DNA of 64,000 nt from Orychophragmus violaceus. Taxonomy: Eukaryota; Streptophyta; Magnoliopsida; Brassicales; Brassicaceae. A program made the translations under genes and the position numbers. The stretch is from NCBI GenBank assembly GCA_030180135.1, contig CM058232.1, positions 58,053,330 through 58,117,329 on the forward strand. The letters are read 5' to 3'. Below, piece after piece: positions 55,744 through 64,000 of this stretch. Each line of letters opens with the position of its first letter. The first letter of the stretch is position 1. The notes under the pieces were generated by a model that saw only the letters and a list, made by a program, of their open reading frames with translations, searched no databases and was not told the DNA's origin.

Positions 55744-58700
55744 ATGACTACTACAAGCACACAAAACACATTCTCGATCCGGTCTGTTCTCGAGAAGGAG
55801 AAGCTGACTGGAACGAACTTCCTGACGTGGTCAAGGAACTTGAGGCTGGTCCTCAAGCAGGAGAAGAAGGACTATGTCCTTCGTGATCCCCTCCCCGAGC
55901 GGCCTCTTGCCAATGCTGCCAGGACTCTGCACAATGCTTGGGAAAAGCATTCGTCAGATGAAAATGATGTTTATTGCCTGATGTTGGTGACAATGACTCC
56001 TGAGCTGCAAAAACAGTTCGAAAGTGTATTGTCTCCCATCGAGATAATGGCAAGCCTGAAATCGCTTTTTCAGGAGCAGGCTAGGACCGAGAGGTTCCAG
56101 ACAGTTAAGAACCTCTTGGACTGTAAGTTGGCTGCGAATGCGGCAGTGAGTCCTCATGTCTTGAAGATGATGGGTTATCTCGATCATCTTCAGAAACTCG
56201 ACTGCCCAATCAGCCAGGAACTTGCCTGCGACATCATTCTGCAGTCTTTACCTGCAAGCTATGATCAGTTCATTCTGAACTTTAACATGCATGGTTTGAG
56301 TAAGACACTACCTGAGCTTCACGGAATGCTCAAGACTGCAGAGCCCAACTTGAGGAAAACCGCCAAAGACCCCAATGTGCTTATGGTGCAAAAGGGCAAG
56401 GGGTTTAAGAAATCCTCTGCTAAGGATAAGGGAGCGGCCAAGGCTGTCCAAGTCGCGGACAAGGACACGCCAAAGCCCAAGCCCAAGTCCAAGGCTGGGC
56501 CTACTGACATGTGCAGGTTCTGCAAAGAACTGGGGCATTGGAGAAGAGATTGTAAGAAATTCCAGGAAGGTCTAAAGGAATTGAAGAAGAAGACTTTCGA
56601 GACTTCTTCATCAGGTATTTTTGTTATAGAAGTTAATACAACTACTTCTGATAATACCTCATGGGTCATGGATACTGGTTGTGGGGCTCATATTTGTACT
56701 AATATGCAGGCACTCAGCAACAGTAGAAGGCTGAAGCAAGGACAAGTGGAACTACGAGTTGGGAATGGAGCGAAAGTTTCAGCACTAGCTGTAGGCACAT
56801 ACTTGTTGTCTTTACCTTCGGGATTGATTTTAGAACTGAATAATTGTTATTTTGTACCTGCTATAAGCAGAAATATTATTTCAATTTCTTTGTTGGATTT
56901 GGAAGGTTATGATTTTTCAGTTAAGAATAAATTATGTTCCTTCAATCGCAACAATTTGTTCTATGGTTCTGCCCCTCTTTCGAATGGGCTTTACATACTC
57001 GATCAATCTGCGCCAATTTATAACATTAATACAAAACGGTTTAAACCTAATGAGGAAAACCGAACGTTTCTATGGCATTGTCGTTTAGGGCACATCAGCG
57101 AGAAACGCATCAAGAGGCTCCATTCGAATGGACTCCTTGGCTCATTTGACTTTGAGTCATGTGAGAAATGCGAATCCTGCATGATGGGCAAAATGACACG
57201 GGCCCCCTTTAATAAACCTAACGAGAGGGCCAGTGACTTATTGGGCCTGATACACACTGATGTGTGTGGCCCAATGTCCACAAATGCAAGAGGAAACTAT
57301 CAGTACTTCATTACCTTCACTGATGATTTCAGTAGGTATGGATATGTTTATTTGATGAAACATAAGTCTGAATCTTTTGAGAAGTTCAGAGAATTCCAAA
57401 ATGAAGTACAGAACCAACTTGGCAAAAGCATTAAGGCTCTTCAGTCCGACCGAGGAGGAGAATACTTAAGCCAAGAATTCAGTGATCATCTGAGAGAGTG
57501 TGGGATTGTATCCCAACTCACTCCTCCTGGAACGCCACAATGGAATGGTGTGTCTGAGAGGAGAAATCGGACCTTATTGGACATGGTTCGGTCTATGATG
57601 AGTCACACAGACCTTCCAATATCCCTTTGGGGATATGCTCTGCTAACAGCAGTGTTCACTCTAAACAGAGCGCCATCAAAAGCAGTAGCAAAGACACCAT
57701 ATGAATTATGGACTGGAGAAGCTCCAGTGCTGTCTTATCTCAGAATTTGGGGTTGTGAAGCCTATGTCAAGAGATTGATCTCAGACAAGCTTACACCAAA
57801 ATCTGACAAATGCTACTTCATTGGTTATCCACGGGAAACCAAGGCTTATTACTTCTATCTACGTTCCGAGAACAAGATTTTTGTTGCCCGGGATTGTAAC
57901 TTTCTTGAGAGGGAGTTTCTCTCTAAGAAAGACAGTGGGAGTAAGGTACTGCTTGAAGAAATTCAAGATGAACAGGATACTGCTCAACCTAATGAGGAAG
58001 AGCAGGAGGAGGCCCTACAAGAAATTGTGGAGCCTGAACCTGTGGTACCTGAAGTTCGAAGATCCGGGAGGATTCGTCACGAACCCGAAAGATATCAAGG
58101 GTTCCTCGTGACTGACTGTCATGATCTTCTGATCATTGATGGTGATGAACCATCGAACTTCAATCAAGCCATGATGGGCCCAGATTCCTCGAAGTGGCGC
58201 AAGGCCACTGATTCCGAAATGGACTCCATGTCGGTCAACCAAGTCTTTTCGTTGGTTGATTTGCCTGCTGGTGTAAAAGCCATCGAGTGCAAATGGATCT
58301 TCAAGAAGAAGATTGACGTGGATGGAAATGTCCAGATTTATAAAGCCAGGTTGGTGGCAAAAGGTTTCAGACAAGTTCACGGTGTGGATTACGATGAAAC
58401 CTATTCACCAGTGGCTATGATGAAATCTATTCGGATTCTACTAGCAACTGCAGCTTTTCATGATTATGAAATTTGGCAGATGGACGTAAAAACCGCCTTC
58501 CTGAATGGAATTCTGGAAGAGGATGTGTATATGACACAACCTGACGGTTACATAGATCCAAAGAATGCTGGGAAAGTATGCAAACTTCACAAATCCATTT
58601 ATGGATTGAAGCAAGCATCGAGGAGCTGGAATCTTCGTTTTGATGAAGCGATCAAGCAATTTGACTTCATCAGAAACGAAGAAGAACAATGCGTGTATAA

Positions 58701-59721
58701 GAAATCTAGTGGGAGCAAGATTGTATTTCTTATTCTGTATGTCGATGACATACTGCTTCTCGGAAACGACGTTCCAATGCTAAAGTCGGTAAAGGACTGG
58801 CTTGGAAGTTGTTTTTCCATGAAAGACATGGGTGAAGCCGCATACGTTCTTGGAATTAGGATCTATCGGGATAGACCTAAGAAGCTGATAGGCTTGTGTC
58901 AAGATTCATACATTGACAAAGTCCTACAAAGATTCAGCATGAAAGATTCCAAGAAGGGCTTCACGCCAATGGTACATGGCACAACGCTAAGCAAGAAGCA
59001 GAGCCCTACGTCGGCTGCTGAGCTTGAGCGCATGAAGAATATTCCTTATGCATCTGCAATAGGATCTGTCATGTATGCCATGATCTGTACTCGTCCTGAT
59101 GTTGCTTATGCGTTGAGCATGACGAGTAGATACCAGTCAAATCCAGGTGAAAACCATTGGATTGCCGTAAAGAATATCTTGAAGTATCTGAGACATACTA
59201 AGGATAAATTCTTGGTGTACGGTGGAAGTGATGTGCTTAAAGTCAGTGGATTCACGGACGCAAGTTTCCAGACAGACACAGATGATTTCCGGTCACAGTC
59301 CGGTTATGTCTTTTGTCTGAATGGCGGTGCAGTAAGCTGGAGAAGCTCCAAGCAGGACACCGTTGCTGATTCCACTACAGAAGCTGAATATATCGCCGCC
59401 TCAGAAGCAGCGAAGGAAGCTGTTTGGATACGAAAGTTCATTATGGAACTAGGTGTGATACCAGATGCGGCTGAGCCTCTGGCGCTATTTTGTGACAACA
59501 ATGGTGCTATAGCTCAGGCAAAGGAACCAAGATCACACCAGAAATCCAAGCATGTTCAAAGAAGATATCACTTGATACGTGACATCGTTAATAGAAAGGA
59601 AGTCAAGATCAGCCGAGTTCCGACAGATGATAATGTCGCTGATCCGTTGACAAAGCCACTCCCAAGACCTAAGCTCGAGTTCCTGACTGAAGCTGTAGGC
59701 ATTAGAAACATTGAAATGTAA
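55744..59721 (+). CDS. Gag-pol polyprotein of copia element C, 1325 residues, intact
   Basis: It makes the particle and all enzymes for copy-and-paste transposition. Order: gag (UBN2 type, TFSIRSVLEKEKLTGTNF) to about residue 240; zinc knuckle CRFCKELGHWRRDC (about 257-270); aspartic protease MDTGCGAHIC (about 309); integrase zinc site with LWHCRLGH (442) and CEKCESC (472 on); integrase core D-D-E at HTDVCGPM (504), SDRGGEY (568) and SERRNR (604); RT with QMDVKTAFLNG and YVDD (about 998); RNase H with GFTDAS (about 1171), TTEAEY (1212) and FCDNN (1249). There is no internal stop. Gag and pol share one frame, as is usual in plant copia. Start at the ATG aligned with the gag of B. Confidence 0.97.
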   Translation: MTTTSTQNTFSIRSVLEKEKLTGTNFLTWSRNLRLVLKQEKKDYVLRDPLPERPLANAARTLHNAWEKHSSDENDVYCLMLVTMTPELQKQFESVLSPIEIMASLKSLFQEQARTERFQTVKNLLDCKLAANAAVSPHVLKMMGYLDHLQKLDCPISQELACDIILQSLPASYDQFILNFNMHGLSKTLPELHGMLKTAEPNLRKTAKDPNVLMVQKGKGFKKSSAKDKGAAKAVQVADKDTPKPKPKSKAGPTDMCRFCKELGHWRRDCKKFQEGLKELKKKTFETSSSGIFVIEVNTTTSDNTSWVMDTGCGAHICTNMQALSNSRRLKQGQVELRVGNGAKVSALAVGTYLLSLPSGLILELNNCYFVPAISRNIISISLLDLEGYDFSVKNKLCSFNRNNLFYGSAPLSNGLYILDQSAPIYNINTKRFKPNEENRTFLWHCRLGHISEKRIKRLHSNGLLGSFDFESCEKCESCMMGKMTRAPFNKPNERASDLLGLIHTDVCGPMSTNARGNYQYFITFTDDFSRYGYVYLMKHKSESFEKFREFQNEVQNQLGKSIKALQSDRGGEYLSQEFSDHLRECGIVSQLTPPGTPQWNGVSERRNRTLLDMVRSMMSHTDLPISLWGYALLTAVFTLNRAPSKAVAKTPYELWTGEAPVLSYLRIWGCEAYVKRLISDKLTPKSDKCYFIGYPRETKAYYFYLRSENKIFVARDCNFLEREFLSKKDSGSKVLLEEIQDEQDTAQPNEEEQEEALQEIVEPEPVVPEVRRSGRIRHEPERYQGFLVTDCHDLLIIDGDEPSNFNQAMMGPDSSKWRKATDSEMDSMSVNQVFSLVDLPAGVKAIECKWIFKKKIDVDGNVQIYKARLVAKGFRQVHGVDYDETYSPVAMMKSIRILLATAAFHDYEIWQMDVKTAFLNGILEEDVYMTQPDGYIDPKNAGKVCKLHKSIYGLKQASRSWNLRFDEAIKQFDFIRNEEEQCVYKKSSGSKIVFLILYVDDILLLGNDVPMLKSVKDWLGSCFSMKDMGEAAYVLGIRIYRDRPKKLIGLCQDSYIDKVLQRFSMKDSKKGFTPMVHGTTLSKKQSPTSAAELERMKNIPYASAIGSVMYAMICTRPDVAYALSMTSRYQSNPGENHWIAVKNILKYLRHTKDKFLVYGGSDVLKVSGFTDASFQTDTDDFRSQSGYVFCLNGGAVSWRSSKQDTVADSTTEAEYIAASEAAKEAVWIRKFIMELGVIPDAAEPLALFCDNNGAIAQAKEPRSHQKSKHVQRRYHLIRDIVNRKEVKISRVPTDDNVADPLTKPLPRPKLEFLTEAVGIRNIEM

Positions 59722-60574
59722 TCTAAATTTGAGTGGGAGTTTTGTGAGCTTTATTTTAGTTATTTGATATGTTCTTGTAAAACATTATTTATGTTTTAAT
59801 GAAATTATTATTTCAAGATTATTTTAACTGTGATGAAATAATCGTTCCAAAATGATATGAAGCATTTTATAGGTCATCGAAGTAAATGATTTGATCTTGA
59901 GTCATCGAAGTCATTTAGCTTGATCATGAGATCCTATATTTGATAAATGTTTTATATCATCATGTCCCTAGTCGAAGGTTGTTGAAACTGGAACACCAAC
60001 AACCGTGTGAGACTGGATTGGTACGTGACTTATGACAAAGTCTCAGTGTGTCATAGATGCACGGCATCAAAGTCAGTACATAGGTGTATGTTGGGAACAT
60101 ACGACCGGACAAGACCCGCTTATAAGAACTCTTCAGGATATTTATATCTGTGTCATAAGAGATTCTTACTACGACTATAGAGTATAGTCCTTAGACCTGA
60201 GTTCACATGCATGTGGCTGCATATGGACTGATGTACTTTGATCATTGTCTAACGCTATCATTCTGTGATAGCTATAAGGATCTTGTTTGGGTACATCATG
60301 AAATGAGTAGTTTACAGTGATGGAACAAGATGGGATTTGTCCCTCCAATATAAATGGAGTGAATATCTCTAGGCCAATCGGAGATTTGAATACTGGAAAA
60401 CGCATGGCCATGCTCAAACGGACTTTCCCGAGTCGTTTGGATTGTCAGTATCAAATCAGAGTCCGATGAACAAGATTAGGCTTTATAAGGATGACACCAA
60501 TCTTGCCTTATGACTAATCGAGATATTGAGACAAAAGGATTATGAATACAGAGATTCCAGTACAAGTGGGAGAT
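59722..60574 (+). other. 3' untranslated region and polypurine tract of copia element C
   Basis: About 850 bp, long for a copia 3' UTR and conserved with elements A and D. It ends in AAGTGGGAGAT just before the LTR. The antisense frame 60417-60175 (80 codons) is open here, in A (1737-1495) and in D (63495-63737). About 15 of 80 residues differ between A and C, and the differences mostly change residues, so I do not call it a gene. A block of about 70 bp (60337-60405) is identical in A, C and D apart from a single base. Confidence 0.75.
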
Positions 60575-61247
60575 TGTTGGAATTGTGTCCAGTAATCTCG
60601 GTACTGTCTCTAGAAAGTAAGAGTATGTCAATGATCAGACATAAGTCATATAATACTGGGGGTCATGATGGCTTGCTAGAGTCCGCTCATGATCTATAAG
60701 TCTTGGACTTATTGCCTTTATTATATGATCCCATATGGGTCACACGCCTAAGCTAACAGGAAAATGTGTAGGAACGGTTTAGCAGAAGTACAGTAAAAGT
60801 GCTAGGCATTTACTGTACTTAGAGAGAATAAAAGGTTTAGCCACTGTGCATCGATCGATGCATAAGGTGCAACGATCGATGCAGTGCGCAAACACCGACG
60901 AGTTAATTGGTATTTGGGCCAAATGGCCCAAACAGAACAGGACGAGTTTTGTGTCATAAAACTCGAGTTTCAGACTGATTAACCCTAAGACTTGAGCCGT
61001 AAACTCTCTCTCTCTGCGCCGAGTTCCCCTGGTGGTCTAGCAGCTGTTTCCTGTGAAAGCGTGTGTGAAACTTTGGAGGATTCATCCCTCGGTGTTTCTC
61101 TGATCTCAGACATACCATCTTCTTCCGCTGCAATAACAGGTATAAGGTGAGATCATCGTTTGTTTCTATTCTGAGAAGAACCTAGATCGCATGTTTAGGA
61201 TAATCTGAATCTGGAATTGAATCAGGATTCATCTAAACGTCTCAACA
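60575..61247 (+). repeat. 3' LTR of copia element C
   Basis: 673 bp, identical by eye to the 5' LTR except for one base. The next five bases, CCGGA, are the second copy of the target-site duplication. Confidence 0.93.
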
Positions 61248-61252
61248 CCGGA

Positions 61253-61681
61253 TCCAAGTGAAATTCTGGGATCTGTATCAGGTTGCCAGGTCGATATGCA
61301 TCCCGATATGGACTGTCTGAATTTAATTCGAGAGTGTGTATCGGGTTGCCAGGTCGATATGCATCCCGATATGGACTGTCTGAATTTAATCCGAGAGTGT
61401 GTATCGGGTTGCCAGGTCGATATGCATCCCGATATGGACTCCTGTTGGGTCTTCCTTAGTCCTTTGAGTTCTAGACTCCACTTCCAAGCTCACCAATACT
61501 CCTTGCACCTGCAACACACCAAAAACACTCCAAATGAAAGCCTAGAAGGCCTAAACCTAGCTCTAGATGATCCTATACTCTAAACACACCAATGAGTAAG
61601 GAAATGAAGCTAAAGGAAACTAAAAAGAAGCAAAACATGACCTAAACAATAGCCTAAATGCGCTGAAATACGAACATATCA
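61253..61681 (-). repeat. Athila-like LTR remnant, right part
   Basis: This resumes the LTR cut by element C. It ends at 61681 with CGAACATATCA, so on the minus strand the LTR starts TGATATGTTCG. The sequence just outside reads TTTGGGGGAAT on the minus strand, a polypurine tract of Athila type. The orientation is therefore minus and this is the 3' LTR. Confidence 0.6.
61274..61440. repeat. 63-bp tandem repeat in the Athila-like LTR
   Basis: About 2.6 copies of a 63-bp unit start at 61281, 61344 and 61407, each beginning GGTTGCCAGGTCGATATGCA and containing CCCGATATGG. The period is a multiple of three, so one frame stays open (61296-61583) and encodes a 21-residue repeat; I take that as incidental. 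Element C is inserted about 30 bp to the left. Confidence 0.85.
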
Positions 61682-62669
61682 ATTCCCCCAAACTTAAACC
61701 TTGCTTGTCCACAAGCAAGCATAAGACCATCAAATCAAGATAGGAGAAGGGTTTGAAAGCGGGGAGTCAAAACCACAAGACTCACAACAAGATACGAGAT
61801 CTTTCAAAGAAGTTACAAGTTGCTCTAATCACATTGACTATCCATGTACTTCCACATTACCGTTCCCTCAATCCCTAATCTAACTCCCGAGATCCTATAG
61901 AACACAAGCAATCATCAACTCAATTTCTTACATTAATTAAAAGTTAAGTGCGATCTCGCATAGGGGCAATCAATCAATCCCAATCGGTAAGGTTCAAGAG
62001 AGGCTATTTGAGGTGGCTTAGAAGTATCTTTGTAGGTGGTTAACTCTCAAGAATAGGAGCAATTGGCATTACACAAAATCTATCTAAGAAAGGGAACAAT
62101 TCATGCATACAAAGTTCTTTTCTCATTGTTCTACCCAATCCCTAGAAGATTTCTCTAAACAATCCCATAATGAAGGATAAACACTCACCAAACCCCCAAC
62201 TCATGATCATTCTTTTACCAAAACACTCACCCTTTTAGCCTTTTTCTCTCTTTTCTTTGTCAACTAGGAAACACTTAACTGATTTTTCTCTTTTTCAAAT
62301 TTGAGCAAACTTTTTCATAACTTATCCCCTCTAATCACTTGATTTTTCTTTTCTTTTTGCACACAACTCTTTTCTTACAAGATTTCCTAATGACTTTCTT
62401 TTTCTTTTTGAACCCTTTTTCAACTCTTTTCATTGATCCTTCTATTCCCAATCCAACTCTCATCTCTCCCCCAAACTTATTTCCAATCCTAATGCTAGAC
62501 TCTTATGGCAAATAGAGCTAGCTAAGAATGAGAAAAGACCATTGTCGTTTCCGATACTCTCAAGTTTTTTCACATGCCAAAAGCTATCAAGAACAGGCTT
62601 CACTCACAAATAATTTTGGCTTTAAGGAAAGGTTTAGGGTCTTCGGGTAAGGGATGAAGGATCTTTCGG
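61682..62669 (-). other. Internal 3' region of the Athila-like remnant
   Basis: On the minus strand it ends with CTTGCTTGTGGACAAGCAAG then GTTTAAGTTTGGGGG, matching the GCTTGAGGGCAAGCAAAGGC and AAGTGTGGGGGAG end of the gag-only element (21020-21054). No coding capacity is seen; there is a T/C-rich stretch at 62200-62480. The left edge of copia element D ends the region near 62670. Confidence 0.55.
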
Positions 62670-63337
62670 TGATAATCCTGATTCAATTCATCAGATTACT
62701 TGATCCTAAACATGCCAGATCTAGGTTCTCTTGATTAGAAACATAAGTAGATCTCACCTTTTACCTGTTTTGTGCAGCGGAAAGGAAGAACAGGTCAGAG
62801 ATCAGAGAGCCACCGAGTGATAACTCCTCCAGAGGTTCACACACGCACACCAAGCAGGAAGAAGGCTGCTAGACCACTAGGAGAAACCGGCGCAGGGGAG
62901 AGAGAGAGTTGACGGCTCAAGCGTTAGGGTTAATCAGTCTGAAACTCGAGTTTTATGACACAAAACTCGTCCTGTTCCGTTTGGGCCATTTGGCCCAAAT
63001 ACCAATTAACTCGTCGGTGTTTGCGCACTGCATCGATCGTTGCACCTTATGCATCGATCGATGCACAGTGGCTAAACCTTTTATTCTCTCTAAGTACAGT
63101 AAATGCCTAGCACTTTTACTGTACTTCTGCTAAACCGTTCCTACACATTTTCCTGTTAGCTTAGGCGTGTGACCCATATGGGATCATATAATAAAGGCAA
63201 TAAGTCCAAGACTTATAGATCATGAGCGGACTCTAGCAAGCCATCATGACCCCCAGTATTATATGACTTATGTCTGATCAATGACATACTCTTACTTTCT
63301 AGAGACAGTACCGAGATTACTGGACACAATTCCAACA
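62670..63337 (-). repeat. 3' LTR of copia element D, same family as C
   Basis: On the minus strand it starts TGTTGGAATTGTGTCCAG at 63337 and is nearly identical to the C LTR through the palindrome pair (63030-63064). It then diverges moderately toward its end. The left boundary near 62670 (TGATAATCC on the plus strand) is approximate, since the terminal ACGTCTCAACA of C is not present. C and D face each other, with about 1.4 kb between their 3' LTRs. Confidence 0.8.
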
Positions 63338-64000
63338 ATCTCCCACTTGTACTGGAATCTCTGTATTCATAATCCTTTTGTCTCAATATCTCGATTAGTC
63401 ATAAGGCAAGATTAGTGTCATCCTTATAAAGCCTAATCTTGTTCATCGGACTCTGATTTGATACTGACAATCCAAACGACTCGGGAAAGTCCGTTTGAGC
63501 ATGGCCATGCGTTTTCCAGTATTCAAATCTCCGATTGGCCTAGAGATATTCACTCCATTTATATTGGAGGGACAAATCCCATCTTGTTCCATCACTGTAA
63601 ACTACTCATTTCATGATGTACCCAAACAAGGTCCTTATAGCTATCACAGAACGATAGCGTTAGACAATGATCAAAGTACATCAGTCCATGTGCAGTCACA
63701 TGCATGTGAACTCAGGTCTAAGGACTATACTCTATAGTCGTAGTAAGAATCTCTTATGACACAGATATAAATATCCTGAAGAGTTCTTATAGGCGGGTCT
63801 TGTCCGGTCGTATGTTCCCAACATACACCTATGTACTGACTTTGATGCCGCGCATCTATGACACACTGAGACTTTGTCATAAGTCACGTACCAATCCAGT
63901 CTCATACGGTTGTTGGTGTTCCAATTTCAACAACCTTCGACTAGGGACAGGATGATATAAAACATTTATCAAATATAGGGTCTCATGATCAAGCTAAATG
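63338..64000 (-). mobile_element. Copia element D, 3' untranslated region, cut by the window edge
   Basis: The polypurine tract (AAGTGGGAG on the minus strand) lies at 63338-63355. The rest matches the 3' UTR of C, with the antisense 80-codon frame open at 63495-63737 on the plus strand. Pol would lie right of the window. Confidence 0.8.

Larger units (their letters stand above)
53510..61247 (+). mobile_element. Intact young copia element C
   Basis: It is 7738 bp with two 673-bp LTRs that differ at a single position by eye (GTGTGTTAAAC at 53994-54004 versus GTGTGTGAAAC). It has a tRNA-Met primer-binding site, a 1325-codon uninterrupted gag-pol, a polypurine tract and a duplicated target CCGGA (53505-53509 and 61248-61252). 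It is the only element in the window that can encode all enzymes needed for transposition. Its pol is the natural candidate to serve the related non-autonomous copies A and B, but their LTRs differ enough that another family member might be the real partner. Confidence 0.95.

Noticed and set aside
61296..61583. 95-codon frame with a 21-residue repeat
   Set aside because: It arises from a 63-bp tandem repeat inside an LTR remnant; no promoter context or domain supports a gene.

Overview
This window is nuclear DNA of a flowering plant, most likely a Brassicaceae species. It has an AP2-domain gene fragment that reads like an Arabidopsis family member, Athila-type Ty3/gypsy LTRs, DUF287-type genes beside Mutator-like transposases, and a Helitron with the short GC hairpin and CTAG end seen in that family. 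I see no intact host gene, rRNA or tRNA gene. Nearly everything is transposable element, much of it nested, as in pericentromeric heterochromatin.

Left third (1-15.6 kb): the 3' end of a dead Ty1/copia element (A) whose LTR cuts a Mutator-like transposase (2.5-3.5 kb); a hAT-type non-autonomous element (4630-5160) and a hairpin-rich MITE (5.28-5.53 kb); a Helitron (5756-8918) carrying a broken AP2 gene fragment with introns; then an old Tat-like Ty3/gypsy element that starts near 9.34 kb and is broken up by three later insertions: a 2164-bp solo LTR (11175-13338), a gag-only gypsy element (15557-22267) and a copia element B (26028-33172). The old host element keeps gag, protease, an integrase tail and an antisense extra ORF, but its RT-RNase H-integrase core is gone.

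Middle (34-53.5 kb): AT-rich DNA with a LINE RNase H remnant, a CACTA-like terminus, a decayed short-LTR copia element (38.5-43.3 kb, minus strand), a second copia scrap, a LINE that keeps ORF1 and most of ORF2 but ends inside the RT, and a Mutator-like element with a transposase pseudogene (48.4-50.6 kb), 196-bp tandem repeats and a convergent DUF287-type pseudogene.

Right (53.5-64 kb): a complete and apparently autonomous copia element C (53510-61247, 1325-aa gag-pol, LTRs differing at one position by eye, TSD ccgga), inserted in the LTR of a minus-strand Athila-like remnant. The 3' end of a second member of the same family (D, minus strand) enters from the right edge.

Three elements are young by LTR identity (C, B, gag-only gypsy), but only C can encode a polymerase. 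B and the gag-only gypsy keep an open gag while pol is dead or absent, which implies mobilisation in trans. The most unusual signal is a family of short GATC-centred palindromes (core GCATCGATCGATGC and variants) clustered in LTRs, 5' leaders, 3' regions and even inside the gag reading frame of elements from different superfamilies.
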